Part shown: one piece after another, positions 1 through 7,999 of the stretch
Position numbering within the stretch: the first letter of the stretch is position 1
How the letters are laid out: each line of letters begins with the position of its first letter
Source: Candidatus Pollutiaquabacter sp.
GTDB taxonomy: Bacteria > Bacteroidota > Bacteroidia > AKYH767-A > 2013-40CM-41-45
NCBI GenBank assembly: GCA_947465495.1
Contig: CANIAS010000017.1
Coordinates: 1 to 48,111 of the forward strand
Direction of reading: 5' to 3'
DNA length: 48,111 nucleotides
Notes under the pieces: generated by a model
What the model was told of the DNA's origin: nothing
Database searches by the model: none
The model's input: only the letters and a program-made list of their open reading frames with translations
Made by a program: the position numbers and the translations under genes

Positions 1-572
1 AAGTTTTACTAAACAATTCCATGGGTATACAGTTCGATCAATCCTTTTATTACACCTTTATACATAATCCATTAATCTTGACACAAAAGGCCAGTGTAAA
101 TCGTCTGCAGCAATCATCTACGGATGCTTCCTACAGTTATGGCACGGATTCTTATTTACGAATAACGTATGCATCGATTGAATGGTATATAGGATACAAT
201 CATACGGTTGCGATTCAACAAACGTCTTCCATATGTTATTATACGCCTTTTAATCCGATGGATAAATTTTCCACCACGCTTGCGTATGAAATCGAGAATA
301 GGTGGCGCGTGGGTATTGAATCAAGTTGGAATGGTAGCCAGTATCAATACAACAACATCCGTGTCAACAATTATTGGTTTTTTGCTGCCATGGTTCAACG
401 GAAGGTCAATCATTTCACCGTCGTGTTGAATGTAGAGAATCTGCTCAACGTACGACAATTTCAATTTTCACCAACAGTCACTGGTACTGCTCAAGCCCCT
501 GAATTCGCGCCAGTTTGGGCGCCATTGGAAGGCAGGGTATTCAATCTTTCTGTCAAGTATGATTTTAAATAA
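1..572 (+). CDS. TonB-dependent receptor-like outer-membrane beta-barrel, C-terminal part
   Basis: The gene is cut by the left window edge: the frame is open from base 3, so the ATG at 21 is probably an internal methionine. The visible ~190 residues are rich in alternating aromatic and polar residues typical of beta-strands (for example RWRVGIESSW and HFTVVLNVENLLN). They end in VKYDFK, an aromatic-rich barrel terminus. The phrase NVENLLN near the end is characteristic of the last strands of TonB-dependent receptors (usually FNVxNLFD). Such proteins import large or scarce substrates across the outer membrane using TonB energy. The substrate cannot be told because the plug and most of the barrel lie outside the window. 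A non-TonB barrel is possible. It converges on the MFS gene downstream, with 13 bases between the stops. Confidence 0.72.
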   Translation, partial: VLLNNSMGIQFDQSFYYTFIHNPLILTQKASVNRLQQSSTDASYSYGTDSYLRITYASIEWYIGYNHTVAIQQTSSICYYTPFNPMDKFSTTLAYEIENRWRVGIESSWNGSQYQYNNIRVNNYWFFAAMVQRKVNHFTVVLNVENLLNVRQFQFSPTVTGTAQAPEFAPVWAPLEGRVFNLSVKYDFK

Positions 573-585
573 ATACCAACGTACT

Positions 586-1797
586 TCACGCTCCTATTGG
601 TTTGTCGTTGCGAATCACATAGAAAAATATCGCCAACAATAAGCTGATGCTTATTAGTGTATAGAAAAGCGCATTGAATCCAAAACGATCAGCAATGCCC
701 AGGCCAATTACTGGAGCAGTGATAGTCGCAAGGCCGAATCCAATGGAGTAGAGCGCCGAGTATTGTCCTTGACGGTCTTTGGGCGCACGCGACAATGCGT
801 AATTCATCATGAATGGCATGGCAAAAATTTCCGACAGGGTAATCACCACTGTGTAAGCGATGGAATACAGGATGGCGCTTTTCCCAAGTAGCAGAATCAG
901 GAATGCTATTGGTAAGAGGAGTGTTCCCAGGATGATAAAGCTGAATTCACGTTTTTTCTTTTCAAGTACAAGAATTAATGGCATTTCCACCACCACGACG
1001 ATGGCGCCGTTCAACGCCATTAACAATCCTACCAGGTCTTCTGAGTACTGAAACACATGACTGAAGAACTGTGGAACGCTGGCAAAAATTTGAAAAAAAC
1101 AGGTGCCATACACCGCCACCAGGAAAATAAAAAAGAGGTAACGATAATCGCGATAGGCGGATGGGCTGGCCAATTGCTTGTCGCTATCCGATTCCCGCAC
1201 CATGGTCGGAGGATGTTTCGGCAGGTAGAGGTACAGCATAATGGCAGCGCCGAAACTGGTGAAGGCATCAATGAGAAACAACCATTTATAGCCAAGATAA
1301 AGTGCTGTAAATCCACCAATCGCTGGTCCGATTGAAAAGCCAAGATTAACAGCCAGGCGAACTAATGACACGGATCGCGTACGGTTTTCAGGTGTTGAAT
1401 AAGCCGCAATCGCTGTTGAGTTCGCCGGACGAAACATGTCCCCAATCAACGGATAACAGAACATGATGATACTAATCATTACTGGGGTAGTTGCCCATAG
1501 CATAAATAGTAGTACGACTCCGCAACCGATTAATGCTGCAAGCATGACGTTGAAATAGTTCATTCGATCGGTCAGCCACCCTCCCAGATAAGCTCCCAAC
1601 ACACTCCCAATTCCGTAGAAGCTCATGATCAGTCCGGCTTGTCCAATTGAAAAGTGCAACACTTTTGTCATGTACAGCGCGGTGAAGAGCAATACCATCG
1701 ATCCGCTCCTGTTAATGAACATCGCGATGGAGAGGATCCAGATATTGCGTTGTAAATCGGAAAACGCTTCTCGGTAGAGTGATAGCAGACGAATCAT
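586..1797 (-). CDS. MFS transporter (drug/metabolite exporter type)
   Basis: A 403-residue protein with about 12 hydrophobic segments, the usual size for a 12-helix major facilitator. The motif-A loop between helices 2 and 3 reads GGWLTDRM (family form GxLaDrxG), preceded by SVLGAYLG. The pattern GPAIGG around residue 157 in helix 5 resembles motif C of drug:H+ antiporters. It would act as a proton-coupled inner-membrane transporter. Export of drugs or metabolites is the likeliest role, but no substrate can be assigned. The start is the ATG at 1797. It stands alone on the minus strand, facing the receptor gene and divergent from the small barrel protein, with about 180 bases of shared upstream region. 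Confidence 0.85.
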   Translation of the reverse strand: MIRLLSLYREAFSDLQRNIWILSIAMFINRSGSMVLLFTALYMTKVLHFSIGQAGLIMSFYGIGSVLGAYLGGWLTDRMNYFNVMLAALIGCGVVLLFMLWATTPVMISIIMFCYPLIGDMFRPANSTAIAAYSTPENRTRSVSLVRLAVNLGFSIGPAIGGFTALYLGYKWLFLIDAFTSFGAAIMLYLYLPKHPPTMVRESDSDKQLASPSAYRDYRYLFFIFLVAVYGTCFFQIFASVPQFFSHVFQYSEDLVGLLMALNGAIVVVVEMPLILVLEKKKREFSFIILGTLLLPIAFLILLLGKSAILYSIAYTVVITLSEIFAMPFMMNYALSRAPKDRQGQYSALYSIGFGLATITAPVIGLGIADRFGFNALFYTLISISLLLAIFFYVIRNDKPIGA

Positions 1798-1976
1798 GTG
1801 AGATTGCGAAATTACACAATCAGTTGTGGCGCTTTTCGCATAATTAGTATTCCTTTGAACAATATCACTTCTTCAACATACCATGTTCACATTTTGAGTT
1901 TGGTCATCGGATCGCGTTTGTGCAGGAACTATCTTTCAGAGTATCTTTAGCCTCTCACCAAGCACACCGAACACCC

Positions 1977-2447
1977 GTGAAAAAGATCCTAACCTGTTGC
2001 CTGATTACTCTTGCGAGTTCTTTTATTTCTAATCGCACCTCCGCCCAGTCTAATTGGGAGGCTGGTGTTCGCTTTGGCGATGGATTTGCGTTGGATGCGA
2101 CGATTCCATTGAATACAGAACCGCGTTTGCATGCAGCAGCTTATTTCGGAAACAACTTCGGCTTAGGGGCTTACTTCAATTGGATGTTCGCACTGAACGA
2201 AGGGCCACAAGGATTGAAGTTCTATCCTGGTGTCGGTCCGGAATTATATTTCGGCAATGAGTTCAACATTGCCGCTGCTGGTGATTTTGGCGCCGAATAT
2301 TCTTTTGATTTTCCACTCACCGTCGGAATTGATTGGCGTCCACGGTTCATGATTACCGATGGCTTCGATTTTCAAGGCAGTAACTGGGGATTGTGTGCGC
2401 GATTTCGTTTTGGCGAGGGAGTAAGTTTCAAGCGAGTTAATAAGTAG
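1977..2447 (+). CDS. Small secreted outer-membrane beta-barrel-like protein
   Basis: The chosen start is the GTG at 1977, because translation from it gives a clean Sec signal peptide (MKKILTCCLITLASS..., cleavage likely after TSAQ). The earlier in-frame GTG at 1920 would put 19 polar residues in front. The mature protein (~130 residues) consists of short amphipathic beta-strands with many Gly and aromatic residues (RFGDGFALDATIP, GPELYFGNEFN) and ends in ARFRFGEGVSF. This suits an 8-strand barrel or lipocalin-like outer-membrane protein. No enzyme motif is visible. It lies 7 bases before the GNAT-like gene on the same strand, so the two may be co-transcribed. Confidence 0.7.
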   Translation: MKKILTCCLITLASSFISNRTSAQSNWEAGVRFGDGFALDATIPLNTEPRLHAAAYFGNNFGLGAYFNWMFALNEGPQGLKFYPGVGPELYFGNEFNIAAAGDFGAEYSFDFPLTVGIDWRPRFMITDGFDFQGSNWGLCARFRFGEGVSFKRVNK

Positions 2448-2454
2448 TATTCCC

Positions 2455-2928
2455 GTGTCTGAACACTTTCAGCGGATGATCCGCCTGGCGGAAGAGTTCT
2501 TCGAGACGAAAAACGATCCCGAACAACTCGATGTGAATCAGGAAGTGATGGAGCAATTAGAGCGAATTCATCCTGCCACACTTTCGGAAGACGTAGAAGG
2601 AGATGGTCCTGTTGTATGGATCCTCTTAATCCCTGCTACTTCCCAATCCATGGAGTCGTTTCTAAGTGGCAATATTTCCGAAACGCAACTGCTACACGAA
2701 AGCAACACCGGCGGAATCTACGACACTATTTATCTCTGTTCGGCATTAGTACTCCCTGAATTTCGCCAACAAGGGCGTGCACATCGAATCGCGTGCGAAG
2801 CAATCGCTGCCATTCGCCAAGACCATCCTATCCGTACGTTGTTTACGTGGCCTTTTAGTCAGGAAGGTAGTCGACTCGCCGAGAAAATTGCTGGCACTTC
2901 TGGATTGACCTTACGCAAGCGTTACTAG
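2455..2928 (+). CDS. GNAT-like acetyltransferase domain protein
   Basis: A 157-residue protein. The segment LVLPEFRQQGRAHRIACEAI matches motif A of the GNAT fold: a V-P beta-strand followed by the acetyl-CoA pyrophosphate loop R-x-x-G-R/x-A. The flanking strand IYLCSALVLPE and the downstream helix fit the same fold. The N-terminal ~60 residues are helical and acidic, with no family signature seen. The start is GTG at 2455; an ATG eight codons in (2476) is an alternative. It follows the small barrel gene by 7 bases and converges with the M20 peptidase gene, with 1 base between the stops. Substrate unknown. Confidence 0.62.
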   Translation: MSEHFQRMIRLAEEFFETKNDPEQLDVNQEVMEQLERIHPATLSEDVEGDGPVVWILLIPATSQSMESFLSGNISETQLLHESNTGGIYDTIYLCSALVLPEFRQQGRAHRIACEAIAAIRQDHPIRTLFTWPFSQEGSRLAEKIAGTSGLTLRKRY

Positions 2929-2929
2929 T

Positions 2930-4372
2930 TCAGTTTTTCTCCAAGAGTTTTTCATAAAACAAAATTGTTTCAGAAAAGCTTCGAGCACTCAATCGCTCAT
3001 TGGTGCCATGCATCCCTGAAAGGATAGAGCGGTCCATGCGAACTGGCAGGAATCGGTAGGTGTCTTTTACGATTTTTGTGAAATGACGAGAGTCCGTAGT
3101 GGCAATTGATAAGCTAGGGGCTACGACTGCATCCGGAAAAACTTCGCGAATCGTTTTGGAAATCTTTTCAAAACCATCTCCAGTGATCGATGCATTCGAA
3201 GATGCTTCCATCGGAATTCCTTTCACTACGATTTCAATGCGGGGATCGTTCACTTTCTGGCGAAGTTGCTCTAGGATCATTTGGCTGCTATCGCCGGGTA
3301 GTAAGCGAATGTTCAGCACAGCCGTTACCAGCGATGGAATCACGTTTTCTTTGACGCCTCCTTTGAGTATAGTGCATGCTGAAGTTGTGCGTATCATCGC
3401 ATTTGCCTCAGGGATTTTTTCGTACTCTCCAAGAATGATCGGATTGAAGAGCCAGCGATTGGCGAACAATACCTGAAATGGGAACCCCATTTGAGGACCG
3501 GTCGCATCCATGAAACGGTCGACCGCCGGGATGACGTGTCGTTCGAAAGGATCCTGATGTAAGCGTACAAGTGCCGATGAAAGTATGTCTGTTGGAGTTT
3601 CGGTGGGAGGAAAACTCGAATGCCCGCCATTGCTTGTTACACGTAGCTCAACCGTCATGTATCCTTTTTCCGCGGTCATCACCAGTGCCACTGGCTCGCG
3701 GACAAAAGGCACCATATTCTCAGCCACTAGTCCACCTTCATCCAATATCCAGTCGAATTGAACGCCTCGCTGCTCCAAGGTATCGCTAATGATTTTGGCA
3801 CCTTGATCACCTCCAATTTCTTCGTCGTGTCCGAACGCAATATAGACATCACGTTTTGGCTTGAATGATTTTATAAGCAAATGATGTATTCCTTCTAATA
3901 TGCCAATAACTCCGGCTTTATCGTCAATGGCACCACGTCCACGAATGGTGTCGTCTTGAAATTCCTCTTGGAAGGGTTTAAACCGCCAGTTTACTCCTTC
4001 GACTGGTACCACATCCAGGTGGGCATAGAACAAGACAGGCGCGGAGGTTGTGGATCCTTTCCAATGTAATAGCAACGAATGTGCGCCAATGGTTTCGTGC
4101 GCCAGTTCCATGAACACATCCGGGTAGGTGTTTTTTAAAAAAGTAGTAAATGAATCGATGGCCGACAATCCAGCCTGTACAGAATCCTCGTAGGAAACAC
4201 CTTGGAAGTGGACAGCTTGCTGTAAATGGAAGACAGCTGTAGTATCAATTGACATGTCTTTTTTGAAGGCAGCAACCGACACACTCTTTGCATTGAAAAG
4301 AATCGAATGAACGATGATGATAGCCACCAGCATTGAACTCAAGAGCAAAATAGACCGGAGTATTATTTTCAT
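2930..4372 (-). CDS. M20 family peptidase (PM20D1/carboxypeptidase S-like), membrane-anchored
   Basis: A 480-residue dinuclear-zinc hydrolase of family M20. Residues 3-26 form an uncleaved signal anchor or signal peptide, so the enzyme acts in the periplasm or on the membrane. Metal-site motifs are intact: FYAHLDVVP (His118, Asp120), RGRGAIDDKAG (Asp150 as bridging ligand) and AFGHDEEIGG (catalytic Glu184, ligand Glu185). The lid or dimerization segment follows (GHSSFPP, TSACTILKGG), and a C-terminal His ligand is seen in SGMHGTNERL. Length and the long N-terminal extension match the PM20D1/CPS1 subgroup, which cleaves or forms N-acyl amino acids or dipeptides; the natural substrate here is unknown. 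It is transcribed alone. Confidence 0.88.
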   Translation of the reverse strand: MKIILRSILLLSSMLVAIIIVHSILFNAKSVSVAAFKKDMSIDTTAVFHLQQAVHFQGVSYEDSVQAGLSAIDSFTTFLKNTYPDVFMELAHETIGAHSLLLHWKGSTTSAPVLFYAHLDVVPVEGVNWRFKPFQEEFQDDTIRGRGAIDDKAGVIGILEGIHHLLIKSFKPKRDVYIAFGHDEEIGGDQGAKIISDTLEQRGVQFDWILDEGGLVAENMVPFVREPVALVMTAEKGYMTVELRVTSNGGHSSFPPTETPTDILSSALVRLHQDPFERHVIPAVDRFMDATGPQMGFPFQVLFANRWLFNPIILGEYEKIPEANAMIRTTSACTILKGGVKENVIPSLVTAVLNIRLLPGDSSQMILEQLRQKVNDPRIEIVVKGIPMEASSNASITGDGFEKISKTIREVFPDAVVAPSLSIATTDSRHFTKIVKDTYRFLPVRMDRSILSGMHGTNERLSARSFSETILFYEKLLEKN

Positions 4373-4654
4373 CAGGGTAATTTTAATTAAAGCTACGAAT
4401 ATGACGATGAATTATCGACTTTATACTGCAATTAGTAAGTATTGACCGTTTCACCTGTTCATAAAACAGTGATTAAAAACTTAAGTGCTATAAATTCTTG
4501 CGTGTCAAGCAAAGTACATTAGGTAAGGAGATAACTGAAAAATTCATAATCAATACAAATTCATCGGGAACATCATGTCGGATGGATTTTTTGTTCTGGC
4601 TCGAACTTTTTAGAAAAAGTAAAGTAGAACGTGTTTTGATTTGACTAGCCAACC
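4373..4654. other. Divergent intergenic region with a perfect palindrome
   Basis: AT-rich 282-base spacer between the divergent M20 peptidase and REC-HTH-HPt genes. No coding frame of note. It contains a perfect inverted repeat, ACTTTTT-AG-AAAAAGT, at 4605-4620, about 35 bases before the regulator start codon. No convincing TAnnTTTG box was found. Confidence 0.5.
4605..4620. promoter_or_regulatory. Candidate operator: 7-bp palindrome with AG spacer
   Basis: ACTTTTT (4605-4611), AG, then AAAAAGT (4614-4620). The arms are perfectly complementary. It lies in the presumed promoter region of a regulator that itself carries a Fis-type HTH, so autoregulation is conceivable. The arms are A/T tracts, so chance occurrence is also possible. 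Confidence 0.25.
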
Positions 4655-5797
4655 ATGTTTGACCACACTATGCAAAGTTCTAATTTCAAGTTATTGTTAT
4701 TGAGTGATGACGAATTCTATCGTGAATTGATTCATACTCATTTAAGGTCCTGGGCTCATTTGGACGTAGTTGAAATGAAGAATGCAGGGTCCTTATTGGC
4801 ATATGACCAAACTGCACCCGATTTCATTTTAATGGATGAGCAATTTGAAGATCATCAAGTGGAAGAGCTCGTATCTGTCCTTCGACTTAAATTTTCGGAT
4901 GTTCCATTGACCATTTTTACATCGGATGAGACGACGGGTCGTCGGTTGGAGTTGAAGCAGCTTGGGGCTTACGAAGTAATTGTGAAGGATGAAAATTTGT
5001 GTGACTTATTGGAGTTTAATGTTAACGGGTATATCCAGCAATTGCAATTGCAGCGAAATAATGAGAATTTACGCAAACGGATTGAAAAGAACTTCATTCT
5101 GTCGGCTACCCCTTCTATACTTAGCAAGACAATCCAAGAGGATGAAACGTCGTTGGAAGATTATACCATGCAAATCATCCATCAGTACCTGGCCAAATAC
5201 AATAATAATGTTGTCTTGGTAGCCCGAAAGCTTGGTGTTGGGAAATCGACTATTTACCGGTATCTGAAAGACAATAAGCTCAAGTTATCGGGCGATCCAT
5301 TTATCATGGGCGGAGCTACCTCTGAGTCGATGTTGGAACATGCTTCTGGCGTCCAGGAGTACCGGTCTTCATCCAGCGCTTCACACAATACCGGCAGTGT
5401 CCTGGAATCGGCTATTGAATGGTCATCGCCGAACGCTCCAACAGATCTTTCTTTTCTTTTCAAAGTATCCAAAGGAAATCCGATTGTCGTGATTAATATG
5501 GTCGAAACGTTTTTCCGCTCAGCGGGTAAGCTGATTGAGCAATTAAAACAATTCCAAACCAATCGTGATGCTGGCCATATCATAAATACCTTGCATAAAT
5601 TCAAACCAACCGTTGATTCAGTTGGCATGCGATCGTTAAAAAACTTGATTTTAAATACAGAGGAGCGTTTGTCGGCGAAATCCGACTGGGCAGAGATCGA
5701 TCGTTGTCTGGAGGAAGTGTATACCACTTACTATCAATGCGAAAACAGTCTGCGCCAACAACGTGATCGCTTGAAATCGGCAGGTACGTCGCTTTAA
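4655..5797 (+). CDS. Response regulator with REC, Fis-type HTH and C-terminal HPt domain
   Basis: A 380-residue protein with three modules. Residues ~11-125 are a receiver domain with an intact phosphorylation site (Asp18/Asp19, phospho-acceptor Asp61 in FILMDEQF, Thr89, Lys111). Residues ~165-210 resemble the C-terminal DNA-binding domain of NtrC-family activators (HQYLAKYNNNVVLVARKLGV then KSTIYRYLK), but there is no AAA+ sigma54-activation domain. After a Ser-rich linker, residues ~262-370 form an HPt helical bundle with His314 in LHKFKPTVDSVGM. The protein could therefore receive phosphate on REC, bind DNA and also pass or accept phosphate through HPt. The start ATG at 4655 has a second Met six codons in. 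It is monocistronic and upstream of purD. Each domain is clear; the combined role is inferred. Confidence 0.82.
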   Translation: MFDHTMQSSNFKLLLLSDDEFYRELIHTHLRSWAHLDVVEMKNAGSLLAYDQTAPDFILMDEQFEDHQVEELVSVLRLKFSDVPLTIFTSDETTGRRLELKQLGAYEVIVKDENLCDLLEFNVNGYIQQLQLQRNNENLRKRIEKNFILSATPSILSKTIQEDETSLEDYTMQIIHQYLAKYNNNVVLVARKLGVGKSTIYRYLKDNKLKLSGDPFIMGGATSESMLEHASGVQEYRSSSSASHNTGSVLESAIEWSSPNAPTDLSFLFKVSKGNPIVVINMVETFFRSAGKLIEQLKQFQTNRDAGHIINTLHKFKPTVDSVGMRSLKNLILNTEERLSAKSDWAEIDRCLEEVYTTYYQCENSLRQQRDRLKSAGTSL

Positions 5798-5898
5798 TAA
5801 AGGGATGCGGATTGCAATCTTTAAAAAACGGTTATTACCACTCCGACTTTCGTGTGGTTTGATTTTTCTCCGTTAATTTGCCGTCTCATTCGGCAATC

Positions 5899-7176
5899 AT
5901 GAATATTCTATTATTGGGTTCTGGTGGCAGAGAACATGCCCTGGCCAATGCTATTTCCAAGAGTCCTTCCTGTAGTAAATTATGGATTGCACCTGGTAAT
6001 GCAGGTACATCTACTTGCGGACGTAATGTGGCCATTTCGTCAACCGATTTTTCCGCCGTCGCTTCATTTTGCGTGGAGAATGAAGTTCAACTTGTTGTAG
6101 TGGGTCCGGAGGAACCTCTGGTGAAAGGGATAACCGATTTTTTCAGCGCCGACGATAGGCTGTCTCAGATCCCGGTTATCGGTCCAACGGCCGCCGGTGC
6201 TCGCCTAGAAGGAAGTAAGGATTTTGCCAAATCGTTTATGCTGCGCCATGGAATTCCAACGGCTGCATACGGCTCGTTTACAGCTGCTTCACTTTCTGCG
6301 GGCTATGATTTCCTAACGACCTTACATCCACCGTATGTATTGAAGGCCGATGGATTGGCCGCTGGTAAAGGCGTTTTGATACTTGATCGGTTAGAAGATG
6401 CAAAGCAAGAGCTGGAGGCGATGTTGCAGCATGCCAAGTTCGGGGCGGCAAGCAGTACGGTTGTCATTGAAGAATTCCTGCACGGTATCGAACTTTCTGT
6501 ATTCGTTCTGACGGATGGCGAGCATTATAAGATTCTTCCAGCAGCTAAGGACTACAAGCGGATTGGTGAAGGTGATCAGGGATTGAATACAGGAGGAATG
6601 GGTGCTGTGTCTCCGGTTCCATTTGCCGATGCTGACTTTATGAAGACCGTGGAACAGCGTATCGTTAGACCTACGGTGGAAGGATTGAAAAAAGATGGTA
6701 TCGGTTATCGTGGATGGATCTTCATTGGATTGATGAATATGGATGGCAACCCTAAGGTCATCGAATACAACGTGCGCATGGGCGATCCGGAAACGGAAGT
6801 TGTATTTCCGCGAATTCAATCGGATGTTGTCGAATTATTGTCAGCAACGGGCAACGGAACGTTGGATCAGCACGAACTTCGAATAGACCCTCGAACGGCG
6901 TTAACAGTGATGATGGTCAGTGGTGGTTATCCAGAAGAATATGAAAAAGGGAAGGTAATAACGGGACTCGACCGTGTTTCAGGTAGCATGGTCTTTCATG
7001 CAGGCACATCGACTGATAAAGATGGCAACATCATCACTAACGGTGGACGAGTTCTAGCCGTAACGTCACTTGGAGCGGACTTAGCTGAAGCACAAGCCAC
7101 CAGCTATGCGTCAATTCGTGAAATCGCGTTTGATGGAAGTTATTTCCGTCGCGATATTGGCAAGGATCTCGAATAG
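5899..7176 (+). CDS. purD: Phosphoribosylamine-glycine ligase (GAR synthetase)
   Basis: Catalyses ATP-dependent joining of 5-phosphoribosylamine and glycine, the second step of purine synthesis, in the cytoplasm. The N-terminus MNILLLGSGGREHALA is the PurD N-domain signature. VVGPEEPLVKGI and the ATP-grasp elements follow (GSKDFAKSFM, LKADGLAAGKGV, EEFLHGIELSVF). The classical PurD pattern RMGDPETEVVFPR lies near residue 295. The start is placed at the ATG at 5899, where the conserved N-terminus begins; a TTG seven codons upstream is unlikely. The length of 425 residues is normal for the family. It converges with a REC-TM gene, with 23 bases between the stops. Confidence 0.97.
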   Translation: MNILLLGSGGREHALANAISKSPSCSKLWIAPGNAGTSTCGRNVAISSTDFSAVASFCVENEVQLVVVGPEEPLVKGITDFFSADDRLSQIPVIGPTAAGARLEGSKDFAKSFMLRHGIPTAAYGSFTAASLSAGYDFLTTLHPPYVLKADGLAAGKGVLILDRLEDAKQELEAMLQHAKFGAASSTVVIEEFLHGIELSVFVLTDGEHYKILPAAKDYKRIGEGDQGLNTGGMGAVSPVPFADADFMKTVEQRIVRPTVEGLKKDGIGYRGWIFIGLMNMDGNPKVIEYNVRMGDPETEVVFPRIQSDVVELLSATGNGTLDQHELRIDPRTALTVMMVSGGYPEEYEKGKVITGLDRVSGSMVFHAGTSTDKDGNIITNGGRVLAVTSLGADLAEAQATSYASIREIAFDGSYFRRDIGKDLE

Positions 7177-7199
7177 TCCTATAACAATGGGAGGACCGA

Positions 7200-7730
7200 T
7201 CAACGGTAATAATAGGAGAGTACCAGGAGTAAAGTGAATAGAATCAGTCCGACAACGCCCAATGTGGCGAAGTCTTTACGATCTTTTTTTAACCGAAAAA
7301 TTTCGTTGGTCTTAAGGATAGAAGTTAGTACGGTTGTGAAGGTGCTCTCATTTCCTTTGACGAAATAATCAATAGCCCCCTTCTGCAGGGTATCTAAAGC
7401 AATGGATAGTTTGTCCTGTGCGGAAAGAATCACGACTGGCATTTTAGGATCTCGACGTTTTATCTCTTCCAGAACTTGCAAGCCATTCATCCGGCCATTG
7501 CCGCCGAAATCGAAATCGCACACGACAAACCGACGGTCGCTGGGCTTGAGAACAGAAAGAAACTCCTCGCCACTTGAGTAGCATTCAATACCAGCGATGT
7601 TCATGGAGGTCAGATAATCTTTCAGGGTCTCGATGAAAAGTGCATCATCGTCCACCAGTGTAATAGTGAATTCAAGAGCCCGTTTGTCACCATTTTCAGG
7701 AAGTAGGGCGAAGTAGTAGAAATCGTACAC
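7200..7730 (-). CDS. Membrane-anchored response regulator (REC plus one C-terminal TM helix), copy 1
   Basis: A 176-residue protein. Residues ~22-140 are a complete receiver domain: acidic cluster Asp27-29, phospho-acceptor Asp72 in VVCDFDFGG, Ser103 in VILSAQD and Lys125 in DYFVKGNES. A short basic stretch (RLKKDRKD) precedes one hydrophobic helix at ~155-174, and the chain ends YYYR. There is no DNA-binding or enzymatic output domain. The expected topology is REC in the cytoplasm, tail-anchored in the inner membrane. The only start in frame before the REC domain is the GTG at 7730, and a stop lies five codons upstream of it. A paralogue of the same architecture lies at 39383-39901. Transcribed alone, downstream of (and not overlapping) the DUF6341-like gene on the same strand. 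Confidence 0.85.
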   Translation of the reverse strand: MYDFYYFALLPENGDKRALEFTITLVDDDALFIETLKDYLTSMNIAGIECYSSGEEFLSVLKPSDRRFVVCDFDFGGNGRMNGLQVLEEIKRRDPKMPVVILSAQDKLSIALDTLQKGAIDYFVKGNESTFTTVLTSILKTNEIFRLKKDRKDFATLGVVGLILFTLLLVLSYYYR

Positions 7731-7754
7731 GTGGCGTTTGACTTAAAGTAGTTG

Positions 7755-7922
7755 TTAATCGATTTTTTCTACCGACTTATTTTTACTCATGTAGCGCATC
7801 CATGCAAAGAAGGCAAAAAAGCCAATTCCGATGAGGAGCTTATTGAAAAAGGTCCCCAGTGGAGGGACAATCGTGAAGATTCCTTCGAATACGTCACCGA
7901 GAAAATGCCAGAATCCAGTCAT
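7755..7922 (-). CDS. Small membrane protein, DUF6341-like
   Basis: A 55-residue protein starting at the ATG at 7922 (MTGFWHFLGDVFEGIFTIVP). It has an amphipathic N-terminal helix, one membrane segment (NKLLIGIGFFAFFAWMRYM) and a charged tail. Its size, sequence style and position next to a DUF6427-like gene resemble the small DUF6341 family of Bacteroidota; this comes from memory of gene neighbourhoods and was not searched. Longer in-frame translation to 7973 adds an unlikely His/Tyr/Ser-rich leader. A good Bacteroidota-type promoter lies just upstream (7942-7973, minus strand). Function unknown. Confidence 0.6.
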   Translation of the reverse strand: MTGFWHFLGDVFEGIFTIVPPLGTFFNKLLIGIGFFAFFAWMRYMSKNKSVEKID

Positions 7923-7941
7923 GCTGCTATGGTTTATGTTA

Positions 7942-7973
7942 CAAATATAGGAATAGGAGTGGTACACGGGCAA
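7942..7973 (-). promoter_or_regulatory. Bacteroidota-type promoter for the DUF6341-like gene
   Basis: On the minus strand TTG (7973-7971), a 21-base spacer, then TATATTTG (7949-7942), a perfect match to the TAnnTTTG -7 box. Transcription would begin about 14 bases before the ATG at 7922. Confidence 0.45.
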
Positions 7974-7999
7974 TCAAAATTTGCCTACTTTTAACACGC

